DNA of 35,565 bases from Ophioceras dolichostomum (Eukaryota; Ascomycota; Sordariomycetes; Magnaporthales; Ophioceraceae). Under the pieces are notes generated by a model that ran no database searches, was not told where the DNA came from, and saw nothing but the letters and a program-made list of their open reading frames with translations. Location: contig PYST01000359.1 of assembly GCA_003049485.1 (NCBI GenBank), forward strand, positions 3,158 to 38,722, given 5' to 3'. This document shows positions 10,508-20,284 of this stretch, in pieces. The position numbers and the translations under genes were made by a program. Position 1 is the stretch's first letter. The number at the start of each line of letters is the position of its first letter.

Positions 10508-11551
10508 ATGGGTACGTGAAAGGGCAACTTCCGTTGAAAAGCCTACGTGTGCGAGTGGAATTGCATCTCTCCGTCTGTCTCTCTCTTTTTGCTTTCAGGT
10601 GAAGAGAGGAGAGGGGGAGAGATGTCTTTCTGCGACCCCAATTGCGTGCGCGCCATGTCTTCTAGCTAGTAGCAAGGACGAGAAGGAGGAAAGGGATTCA
10701 TAGAGGGCATTTCCTCACTGAGTTTCTCTCTTCTCTCGTACCCTCTGTGCTGGCGAGAAGAAGACTTGAGCTGCTTGCCGCTTCAAAAGCATACTAAGAA
10801 CCCAAAAAGGCTGACTTAGTTGGAAATCGCCTTTTATTGCGTCCCTCCTTTTTCTGTGAATAGGTATCGATCTCAAGAAGCACCACGTGCGGAACACGCA
10901 CCGCAAGGCTCCCAAGAGCGACAATGTCTACCTCAAGCTCTTGGTGAAGCTGTACCGCTTCCTGTCGCGTGAGTTTTCTTCGTCCTTTCCTTTCTCAGTT
11001 CGCACCATCGACTACTACTACACCACAAGAGGGGAATCTCGGCTCTAATCAGTTTCTGTGCGCCTTCTTACCATCTTCTTGCGACGACGACGTCACATGA
11101 CACAGGCCGTACGGACTCCGCCTTCAACAAGGTCGTCCTCCGCCGCCTCTTCATGTCGCGCATCAACCGCCCCCCCGTGTCCCTCTCGCGCGTCGCGGGC
11201 AACCTCAAGAACGGCAACGAGAAGAAGACCGTGGTCGTCGTGGGAACCATCACCGACGACAACCGCCTCATCCAGGTCCCCAAGGTCCAGATCGCCGCCC
11301 TGCGCTTCACCGCCACCGCCCGCGCCCGCATCGTCGCCGCTGGAGGAAAGGCCATGACCCTCGACCAGCTCGCGCTCGAGAAGCCCACGGGAGCCAACAC
11401 CCTGCTGCTGAGGGGCCCCAAGAACGCGCGCGAGGCGTTCAAGCACTTCGGCTTTGGGCCGCACAAGCACAAGAAGCCGTACATCCAGTCTAAGGGCCGC
11501 AAGTTTGAGAAGGCGCGTGGTCGCAGACGGTCGCGCGGTTTCAAGGTCTAA
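10508..11551 (+). CDS. 60S ribosomal protein eL18 (L18)
   Basis: Component of the large cytosolic ribosomal subunit. Exons are 10508-10511 (ATGG only), 10864-10968 and 11106-11551, giving 184 residues, the usual length for fungal eL18. The start MGIDLKKHHVRNTHRKAPKS, the LKLLVKLYRFLSRRTDSAFN segment and the basic C-terminus ending RGRRRSRGFKV are characteristic and leave little doubt. Intron 1 (352 bp) follows the first base of codon 2, and a branch-point-like CTGAC lies about 50 bp before its TAG acceptor. An early long intron is common in fungal ribosomal protein genes and may contribute to strong expression. The gene converges on the Mrm2 gene. AATAAA at 11968-11973 is a candidate polyadenylation signal, though far downstream. 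Confidence 0.97.
10512..10863 (+). other. Intron 1 of eL18, 352 bp
   Basis: GTACGT...AATAG intron directly after ATGG. I looked for C/D-box and H/ACA snoRNA features because ribosomal protein introns often host them, and saw no convincing C box (RTGATGA) paired with a D box. An internal CTTTCAG-GTGAAG near 10592-10605 could act as a cryptic acceptor-donor pair. Confidence 0.8.
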
Positions 11552-12103
11552 ATGCAGTGCCTGCCTTGTACCTTTTTTCTCCTTCTCGTTCTTTCTTGGG
11601 ACATGTCTGGGGGAAGGTTCTTTGTTGGGAGAATCTTGTCTTGTGGTGGTGGACTGGGTTCCTATCTGGTAGCTGGTAGCCAAGGTAACTACAACGAGAT
11701 TCTTTCTGATAGCGCCTTTATGCTGCTCGAGAGCCGGAGTTTGCATGGGATTACGGCGTGAATGGGGGCTCATTTTCAGAGCAACGGGAAAAAAGCCACT
11801 TGAATTTGAGACGCGATCAATACCATACGCGCCCCCTCTTCCATGAGACTTTTACAAATGACATCCCGGCGGCCCTATACTGCTTCGCGAGTGTGAATAA
11901 TGCCCGCCCGTCGTCGTCCATACATCTGGTATATGTGTGCGCATATTTGTAGTGACCATGTCCCAGCAATAAAAAATAGACCACGAGAAGGCGAAGGAAC
12001 CCCGTAGATGAGGTAGGATTGAAGGTTATGGGTATATTCAACCATAAAATACAAGTACATATGTACATAATATTACAGAATACGAGTCGATAGATTCGTT
12101 CAT
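11552..12103. other. Convergent 3' regions of eL18 and Mrm2
   Basis: The 552 bp between two stop codons that face each other. No gene is seen. AATAAA on the plus strand at 11968-11973 is the only obvious polyadenylation-like word. The two transcripts' 3' ends may overlap here. Confidence 0.5.
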
Positions 12104-13990
12104 TCATGGAACCTTCTTCGGCTCTTCGTCGATCCTGAGCTGATCCATATCTGGCATTTGGTCAGTGGCCAGCTCGGTGTCGTCTTCGTCGTCTTCCTCC
12201 TCGTCCACTTCATTCTCTTCTTCCTCGGCTTTGGTGCCGACTCGTCTGATACGAGGCTCTTTCTTCCTTCGTAGAGCGACGAAGAAGCCTTCTTTGGATT
12301 CCTGAAAGGATTGGTTTGATGGTTGATGAGTGGGTGTCAGTGAGTGAGTGGTACGCGATCGAAGACATAACCACGCAGCTCGGTAGCTACCGGGGGTAGT
12401 GTAGGTCTAGGTTGGCGGGCAGTAGTAAATTGGCATGCATACCTTTCGTGAAGCGTCAGGCTTCACTCGGTGGACGCGGGCGAACATGGAGTTGAGTTTT
12501 CGTTCGAACGCCCTGTCGTCGCTGCCCTGATAGAACTTGCAGACGAAATGCCCGCCTGGTCGGAGGGTGTCTTCTGCGAAGGATAGGGCGGCTTCGCAGA
12601 GTTCCTGTTTTTGGGGGGATTGGGGGGAAGCGGGTGACAGGCGAGAGGACGAGAGGGGGAAGATGTGAGTTTGGGTTCCGGTTCCAGACTGCAGTACCGT
12701 AGAGCAATGGAGAAGCTGCTTGAATGGGGAAAGTAGCAGGGCGGTATTGATTCCTGCGCAGGGAAGGGCAGGGAAGGGAGGAGAGGAAAGGACATGAGGG
12801 GTAGGGCTAGAGGGCCAGAGGGCTAGGGGGTTGGTTGATTGGCAAACTAACCATGCTGCCCATGTGGTCCCGGAAGCCGTTGCCGCTTGTGTTCATCATC
12901 CTGTATGGATTACTCAGTGAGTTCTTCGAAAAGCCGGTAGTCTGGGGCCAGGGTGCTGACATGTCGCTGATAACTATCTGTTGATATGTGTTAGTTGGTG
13001 GTTGCACATCGGGTTGCTCGTAGTAGCTGCGGTGAGCAACAACTGTGGACATGCGCAAGAGGGGTGCGATGTCCGGTGGGGGAAGACATGACTAGGCTGA
13101 GGCCCTCCCTCCCTCGCTATCTGTCTCTCTCGTGTTGCCTCGGATAGAAAGGAAATGCATACATCCACAAGTTTCTTGTTCTCAAGCTCATCCTTCGCGG
13201 CCCTTTCCCGGTCGGCCCACGCGCGGCGCTCCTGGTCGATGTAGCTGGCGCCTTCGTCGTCGGCGAGGTCGCCGAGCTCCTCCTCGTCCACTCCATCCTC
13301 TTCCTCCCACGGCCGAGGAGGATCGCGACCACGACCACCACCTTTAGCTGCTGCTTTATCTTTACCTTCCGCCCGTTCCCACAGGCGCGCGGCGTCGCCG
13401 ACCTGCCGGAGGTGGACCTCGACGACGAACTTCTTGACCATCCTCTGCACGCTGGGCGACAGGAAGTTGCCCTGGATGGACGACACGCCCCTCGGCGGCT
13501 GCGCGGGGATGACGTCGATCCCCAGGACGCGCCCCGTGGGCTTGGTGAGCTCCATTGCCACCTGGGACCAGCTCCCCGGTGCGAAGCCGAGGTCGACGAC
13601 CAGCTGGCCCTTCTTGAAGAGTTTGTACGACCTGTGCAGCTCCAGCAGCTTGAACGCCGCTCGGCTCTTCAGGCCTTGCACCTTGGCCTCGCGGACGAAC
13701 CTGTCCTTGGCCTGGCGGGCGATCCATCGGTTGGAGGACGCGCTGCTGCTGGCTGCCCGGACCTGCTGGTGCTGGAAAATGGAGCTGCGGTGGTGGTGGT
13801 CGCATCCTAGAGGAGAAGAGGAAGAAGATCCTGCTGCTGCCGCTGCTGTGCTACTGGAGATGCTGCGAGGTACGGCGCCGCATGGATGACGACGACATGG
13901 TCCTGTTGCCGGTGTGAGAAACAGCCTCCTCCCAAGCCTAGGAGTACCAGAAGAGCTTGCTGAGCTGATGAGTGAGGTCGGCCTTATCAT
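12104..13990 (-). CDS. Mitochondrial rRNA 2'-O-methyltransferase (Mrm2, FtsJ/RrmJ family)
   Basis: Predicted SAM-dependent enzyme that 2'-O-methylates a uridine of the mitochondrial large-subunit rRNA. Minus-strand exons are 13990-13163, 12977-12852, 12604-12443 and 12301-12104, giving 437 residues, longer than the roughly 210-residue bacterial RrmJ and the yeast enzyme. Residues 1-85 are Ser/Arg/Ala-rich and look like a mitochondrial presequence. The FtsJ fold starts near residue 88. The SAM loop is VVDLGFAPGSWSQ at 131-143. The K-D-K-E catalytic set is assignable as Lys114, Asp281 (in ISDMSAP), Lys341 (in GGHFVCKF) and Glu376. Two additions are odd: an acidic, charged insert at about 197-270 and an acidic C-terminal tail after about residue 398. 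The nuclear Spb1 and Trm7 branches are less likely because of the presequence and GFAPGSWSQ. Confidence 0.93.
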
Positions 13991-14736
13991 TTTGGGCGGT
14001 GATGCGGCGACAAAAAGAAAAACTGAGAGCGCAAAAAAGGAAATGAAAGGGTTCGCGAAGCCGAAGCCTCTTTAAGAGCTGAGACCTTCTAACACATGAA
14101 TTTGAAATGAACCGAAATCTGTTATAAAAACCGTCTGTATTTTTATGAAAATGAGGAAACCAGTCCTTGATGGTCCATGAAATTTTATCGTTTGAGTGGA
14201 TGAATGATCACAACAGCTCCCATGTGGCCTGTGCGCACCTCATGGATCCAGGGGCTAGGAGAACAGAAGAGCTGGGATTTCACACATCTTCTGCATGGAC
14301 TGAGCCTCGATTCTCCAGGTTACTGAATTATATGCATGAAAGTCTATACAACGCATGTTCGCAATATGAAGTTCTTCGTGAGTGAAATCAGAATGCCGCA
14401 CCCCTCTCGCTATGTAGTTCTCGGCCTCTTACATCCGTCTCCTCCACCTCCTACAAGCCCAGCGACCATGACCATCTCCTTAATCAACGCTCTCTACCCT
14501 TTATACAGCGACAAAAGTTCTTCCGCTCGTTCACATATAGCTCAGAAGAGCTGACCGCCGTAGGAAGGGAACATGTTGGTCGGAAATTGTATAAACAACT
14601 CAACACAGGGCAGCACACAAGACAACCTCCACGACACCTACCTAGTCTATACCTAGGTACGTAGGTCTAGACAAAGAGAGAGTCCGCAAAGCACCTAGCA
14701 AGCAGCCAGCCAAACAGCCAAGCAGCGAAACAGCTA
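13991..14736. other. Intergenic region upstream of Mrm2 and downstream of the helicase
   Basis: Both neighbours lie on the minus strand, so this stretch holds the Mrm2 promoter and the helicase 3' UTR. No gene is recognised. A perfect TACCTAGGTA palindrome at 14650-14659 is flanked by further ACCTAG and CGTAGGT words (14636-14670). It is one of several such clusters in the window. Confidence 0.55.
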
Positions 14737-17700
14737 CTAGCCGCCGCTACTACTGCTACCACTAGCGATTGCCATTGCCGCGGCCGCAACCCCCTTGACG
14801 CCGTTCCCGCCGTTTCCGACACTGCCGCCACCGCCGCCGTCCTTGCCACCACCGCTGCCACCACCACCACCAAAGTCCTGCGAGAAGATGCGCTGCCAGA
14901 CGTCGAGCCACTTCTCGTGCTGCGCCGTGGGCAGCTTGCCCGGGTTCTTGAACGAGCGCGTCAGGAGCTCGCGCAGGCGCGCCCGGAGCGCCTTCACCAC
15001 CAGCATGGTCTTCCAGTCCGGCACGGCGAAGCGGGCGCGGTTGCCGTCCATCACCATGACGCCGGAGTACATCTGCAGAGACAAGGGAAGAAAATTTTTC
15101 AGAATGTGAGCGAGAAAGCGAGAAGCGAGGGGGGTTTTGCGTCGAGCGAGATGAGATGAATGTGGTAGGAGAGGGAAAGAAAGAACTTACGTCGCAGCGG
15201 ACGTCGCCGCAGAGGAGGACGATAGGGAAGGCTTCTGCGGCTGTTGTCTCGTGTGCGTTGAGGAATCTGATGATAATGATGGCAAGGGAATGGGTTAGTT
15301 AGTTTATCAACTGTATGCGAAGGAGTTAATGGTATTCACGGTTTGCGCCTGCTGGTTGACCTCAGGGAAGAAAAGAAATACTCACGACTTCGTCGACTGC
15401 ATCATGTGGTAATACGACAGCCACCTGATCTCGTTGTGCCCTTTATTCACGCTCGTCGGGTGCAGGCTGATGGCCTGGTTGTTCCCCACGTTCCGCAGCC
15501 CTTTGCCGCCGGGCACGTCGCGCACCAGCAGCTTCGGATAGAAGCTCCACGCGACGACCGCCTGCGACACGGCGTCGTTGTCGCTGTTGACGTTGACGCG
15601 CTGCGGCATCTCGAAGAACACCTGGTGGCGGCTCCGTCTGCCGCCGCCGCCCCCAGCCCCGGCCTGGTAGCGGAGCCGCCGCAGGTTGCGGTGCTCCTCG
15701 TCCGTGAGCGAGAGGAAGCGCGAGTCGACGAGCGAGACGAGCAGCTGGCCTTTCAGGTCCTCGATGTTGGCCAGCGTCTGCGGGCTGAGGAAGTTCTTGC
15801 GGCAGAACTGGTACTCGCCTCCGCCGCCGCCGCCGCCCGAGGAGGCCGCCGTGGGAGCAGCGCCAGTGCAGACGCGCTTCCACGCGAGATACGCGTTGTA
15901 GATGGTCAGGAGGTCAGAGCCGCCGCGCCGGAAGCCAAGTCGCGCGGCGTCCGCCTGGGCGCGCTGGCCGAAGGGCGCGGTGAAGGGCGACTTGGAGGAC
16001 AGGATGGCGGCGACGGTGATGGCCATGTCGAGGCACTTGAAGATGGTGCCGAGGAGGATGAGCTTGCCCAGGAACACGTCCAGCGGCAGGCGGGCGAGCT
16101 GCTGGCCGAGGGGCGTCAGGTCCTCTCCGGGGGTGAGTGCCCGGACGTCGACGAGGGCGTCGACGGCGCGCCGGATGTTTTTTGCGGACGGCGGGTCGAG
16201 CGCGCTGCCGAGCGTCTCCTCGATGCCGCCGATCCTGCAGATCTTGACACGTATGGCCAGGTCCTGCAGCGAGAGCCGCAGCATCTCGGGCGTCTGCTGG
16301 TCCGACATGACGGAGTCGTGGCGGTGCTTCGTGAAGAGGTGGAAGCAGATACCCTCCTGCACGCGACCCGCGCGGCCGCGCCGCTGCTTCGCGTTCGCGC
16401 GCGAGATGAAGGCGTCGATCAGCCGCGACATCTGGCGGCGCTCGTCGAAGCGCATCTCGCGGTGCTTGCCGGTGTCGATGACGCACGTGACGTCGGGGAT
16501 CGTGATGCCCGTCTCGGCGATGTTGGTCGCGAGGACGATCTTGCGGACGCCGGGCGGCGGCACCACGAAGGCGGCCTCCTGCTCCTCCGACGCGATGGTC
16601 GAGTGTAGGGGGTACACGAGCCAGTCGCCGCCCGAGGAGAAGAAGCGGTCGCCTAATAGGAGGTCGTTCAGCTGGCGGATCTCGGCGATGCCGGGGAGGA
16701 AGACGAGGATGGCCTTGCTGAAGTGCTCGTAGGCCGGATCGGTGGCGATGCGACCAATCAGCTGGACGGCCAGCTCGAGGTCGACCCGGTACTCGTCCAT
16801 CTGCGCGAGCGTCATGCGCGTCTTGGGCGAGTAGTTCCTCAGCTGCTTCAACAGCTCGGGCTTGGCAGAGTTCTCCGCCTCGATGTCGAGCGCGTCGTCG
16901 TCGTCGAGGGCGGTCATGCGGTCTTGCGGGTTGCGCGGGTCGATCGAGTACCCCGTCAGCTCCACCGCGTCCTCGAGGTACTGCACGCGCACGGGGAACG
17001 TGCGGCCGGGCACGTTCAGTACGGGGGCGCCGCCGAGGTACTTGGAGAAGCGCTCGGCGTCGACCGTCGCCGACATGAGCACGACCTTGAGGTCCTGCCG
17101 GCGGGTCAGCAGCTTCTTGAGGACGATGAGCAGGAAATCGCTGTCGATCGACCGCTCGTGGACTTCGTCCAGCACCAGATGGGTGATGTCCCGCAGGTCG
17201 TTCGAGCCCTCCAGCATGCGCATGACGATCCCGGTCGTGGCGTACACGAGTCGCGTCTCCCGCGAGGTGTTGGCCTCCAGCCGGATGGAGAAGCCCACGA
17301 GGGAGCGCGGGGTGCCGAGGTCGTTTCTCCCCTCTCCCAGCTCCTCGCTGACTCGACGCGCCAGCGAGATCGCCGAGATACGGCGCGGCTCCGTGCAGTA
17401 GATCTTGCACGGCTTGCCCTGCGAGAGTTGGTGCTCGAGCAGGAATGACGGCACCTGAGTGCTCTTGCCGCAACCGGTCTCGCCGCAGATGATAACCACC
17501 TGCTGGCGCTCGACCGCCGCGACGACCTGCTCACGGAAGCCCCACATGGGAAGTTGCATGCGCGACTGCAGCATCGCCTGGAATCTGGGCGTGCTGGCCT
17601 TGTCGAACCAGATCCGCCGATAGTACTCCGGCCCTCCCACCGGCGTTTTGAGGCTCCGGTCCACGTCGGAGTTCTCTGCCGAGTCCGCTATTCCTGGCCT

Positions 17701-19767
17701 CGCGCCTCGCCCCCGGAAGGCGCCCTGGAGGATCACGCCGTCCTCCAGCTCCTGGTCCTGCCTCTTGCGGACCAGCGCCCTCAGGTCTTTCACAATCGTC
17801 CGGTCGGCCGCGTCCGCTTTGCTTTTTCTGGACTCCGCGAGCTCCGACCACAGGTCTCGCCAGGCGGGAGGCAGTCTCATGAACACCTTCTCCTCTTTGG
17901 CTGAGGACCCCGAGGCCAGGAACAGCGCCACCGTGGCGACGTATGCCTCTGACTGTTTGCGGTCCGGAGTTGCGATGGACTTCATCTTGATGATGAACTG
18001 GTTGGGGTATGTCTCAACCTCAACCTGCGGGATATCTGTTGCCACAAGAGGCTCCTGGGGTTTGCTCCAGAGGACGTGGACCAGGTGGCGGTTTGCGAAC
18101 GCGGCTTCGGAAACCAAGGTATATGATATTTTCACACCAGAGTCCCTTGCGCACGGAACGTGTTAGTCTCTAAGGCCGGCCAAAGTAGACACGAGTAGAC
18201 AGGTTGGTGCAGAGGGGTGGATGCAAGATGGTGATGTGGCGGCCACTTACTTCGCCCGACAGGCTTCCTCTAACGCCCTCATGGGGGTCAGTCCTGTCTG
18301 TTTCCCGAAGTCCCGAATAGTAATCTTGGCGCCATCAGCACCGTTGATCACCATGCTCGATTTGCCGGTGGTGGGATCGACTTCCGAGACGGGAAGGCTC
18401 GAAAACAGGTCTGCAAGAGCGTCGTCTTCTTCTTTGTCGTCCTGGGCCAAGATCTCGGCTGCGATCTTCTTCGCTTCTCGTGCGACCTCATCCTCTTCGT
18501 CGCCCTCGGTGTCGTCGTCCTCGGAGTCTTTCTGCGCCGCCTCCTTCTCTTTTGCAGCCGCCGCGGCCTGCTCTTCCCTCAACTTCTTGTTCGCCGAATA
18601 TTCCTTCTCCAAAACAACCCTCTTCTCGCGCCATTGGATTTCAGCGATGCCTTTATCGAAGAGGATATCTTTCTCGATTCTGTCGATTCTTGCCTGAAGC
18701 TTGGCGATCTCCAAAGCGTCTGGAGTGGGCTGGATTGCGCCGGCAGCCAAGTTCCTCGATTTTCCCCTGCTGCCATTGCTGAGGAGGTCCTGTTGGGGTC
18801 TTTGGAGGGCAAACAACTTCGTCTTGGTATCCATATACTGCGGTATGAGCTCGTCCGGCTCGATGTCACTGTCGCACGTGACGGCTATTCTAGGTGATGT
18901 TGCTCGAGGTGTCCTTCCCGCTGACGAACCGCCGCCGCCCTTGCGCTTCTGTTTCGACTCTGGCTCAAGGAGTCGAGGCGTAGTGGCGCCAGATGGCAAT
19001 GGCGTGTCAAACGGTGTGTCTGCTTGCGACTTGCCGGCGGGTCGAGACCACTTCTCGTAGTTCGGAAGTTCATCGTTATCGCACTCGCGTGCGAACCATT
19101 CAAAGGCCTCATCCAAGCCCCAGATGGTGTCTCCTTTCCCAACGGATATGCTCGGGGCAATATCCAAAATATGTTGCAGAAGAGCAGGCAGCTTTTGCTC
19201 GGGGAACCCGGTCCCGTTGAGAACTTCCTGGAGGGTCCAGAGCCTAACGATGAGATCCTCCTCTGGCGGAAGTTGCTTCCCGCTGGATGATGCCTCAGAC
19301 CCGAGGCTGGAGACGGCGAATCGGCTCTCGGCCTTGATGAGGTCCAGGATCCGGTCCATGAGCTCCTGGGGCAGCCATTTCCTGGTGAATAGCGATTCCG
19401 ACTGGCCACGGAGCAGCCTGCGGTCCGTCTCGAGCCGCGTCTTCTGGCGCTGCACATCGCGCCTGACCTTCTGCGCGTGCTTCTCGACCAGGAGCTGCAG
19501 CTCGGACTCCTCGAGCTGTCTCTCGAATTCCTCAGGGCTCAGCTTCTTCTGCTGGTTGCCGGGCGCTGAAGGCGCGCCGCCTGAAACCCCTGAATTGGCA
19601 TCCTGTGGGGCGATGGTGGCGCCTGCTTGGCTGCTCGGAGGGGCAGCCTCGGCGGTGGCGTCAGCTTCCTCAGCGGGATCAGCAACCCTAGGCTTAGAAG
19701 CGATCGAGGTGGTCGCGAAGCCTCGATTATTCGCTGCCGGCTTCTTTTTCTTCTTGTTGCCGGCCAT
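14737..19767 (-). CDS. DExH-box RNA helicase of the DHX29/Ucp12 type
   Basis: Predicted ATP-dependent RNA helicase. Mammalian DHX29 aids 48S initiation-complex scanning on structured mRNAs; a similar role here is inference. Minus-strand exons are 19767-18251, 18145-15386, 15266-15191 and 15072-14737, giving 1562 residues. The first 500 residues are Lys/Ala-rich then coiled-coil-like, with a UBA-like stretch near 180-215 and acidic runs near 410-450. Core motifs: Walker A GETGCGKST at 727-735, motif II DEVH at 832-835, SAT at 864-866, motif V around ATNIAETGITIPD and motif VI QRRGRAGR at 1093-1100. HA2/ratchet and OB-fold regions follow, including EYQFCRKNFLSPQTL. DEVH instead of DEAH fits the DHX29/DHX57 group. 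A long internal Gly run and a Gly/Ser/Ala-rich end (about 45 residues) are low complexity. It is divergent from GCN1. DHX57-like is the alternative label. Confidence 0.92.
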
Positions 19768-20276
19768 TGCAGCAGAGATGCATTGATGCCTCCGCCGATG
19801 GCCGGCTGAAGAAAGATTAGTATAGATTTAGGAACGCGTCAATTTATCACCAAGATCGGGCGGTTTTTTTTTTTCTTTCTTTTTTTCTAGTCGTTTGTGT
19901 ATTTTGGGTTTTTATGAATGATGTTGGATGTGAATTGTCATTGAAATTTGGACAGGGTGCAGTCTCTAGAAGATTTCGTGTTGGAGGGGAGCTCATCAGA
20001 GGGGGGCAAGTAGGGAGGTGGGGTTGCTTCAGTGCTTCCTTGAATGGCCACTGCTGCCGCCTGCCCCACCTGGTCGCACAAGAATTGACTTGAAGAGGTC
20101 GGCGTGAGTAGTTCGGCGGCACGAATTTCCAAAAAGCCAAAAGCTCCAAGTCCAAGATCGAATGGGATCGTGGCTTCTGCGAGGATTCGACTAAAAAAGC
20201 TCGTCTCTCCGTGCACACGAATCGATCCTTCCAGCCACGGAGGCTCCCGCCATGCGCCAACCGACCTCGAGCCGCA
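19768..20276. promoter_or_regulatory. Shared divergent promoter between the helicase and GCN1 genes
   Basis: The two start codons point away from each other across 509 bp, so both promoters and leaders must fit here. The helicase side holds a T-rich tract at 19864-19887 (eleven T, then CTTTC and seven T), which would act as a nucleosome-excluding poly(dA:dT) element. The GCN1 side carries a short overlapping uORF. No TATA box or perfect TGASTCA (Gcn4/CPC1) site was seen in the interval. Confidence 0.7.
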
Positions 20277-20284
20277 ATGACTGA
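20252..20284 (+). promoter_or_regulatory. Overlapping upstream ORF at the GCN1 start
   Basis: An ATG at 20252 (context CCCGCCATGC, G at -3) encodes the 10-residue peptide MRQPTSSRND. It ends at TGA 20282-20284, just past the main ATG at 20277, in another frame. If transcribed, most scanning ribosomes would have to skip or reinitiate near it to make GCN1. An uORF on a component of the general amino acid control pathway would be a sensible feedback device, but the transcript start has not been mapped. Confidence 0.5.

Noticed and set aside
10512..10863. snoRNA in eL18 intron 1
   Set aside because: No paired RTGATGA and CTGA boxes with a closing stem were seen.
15343..16608. A 421-codon plus-strand frame antisense to the helicase
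   Set aside because: The opposite strand carries helicase motifs V and VI and the HA2 region; the antisense frame is open because of GC-rich third positions.
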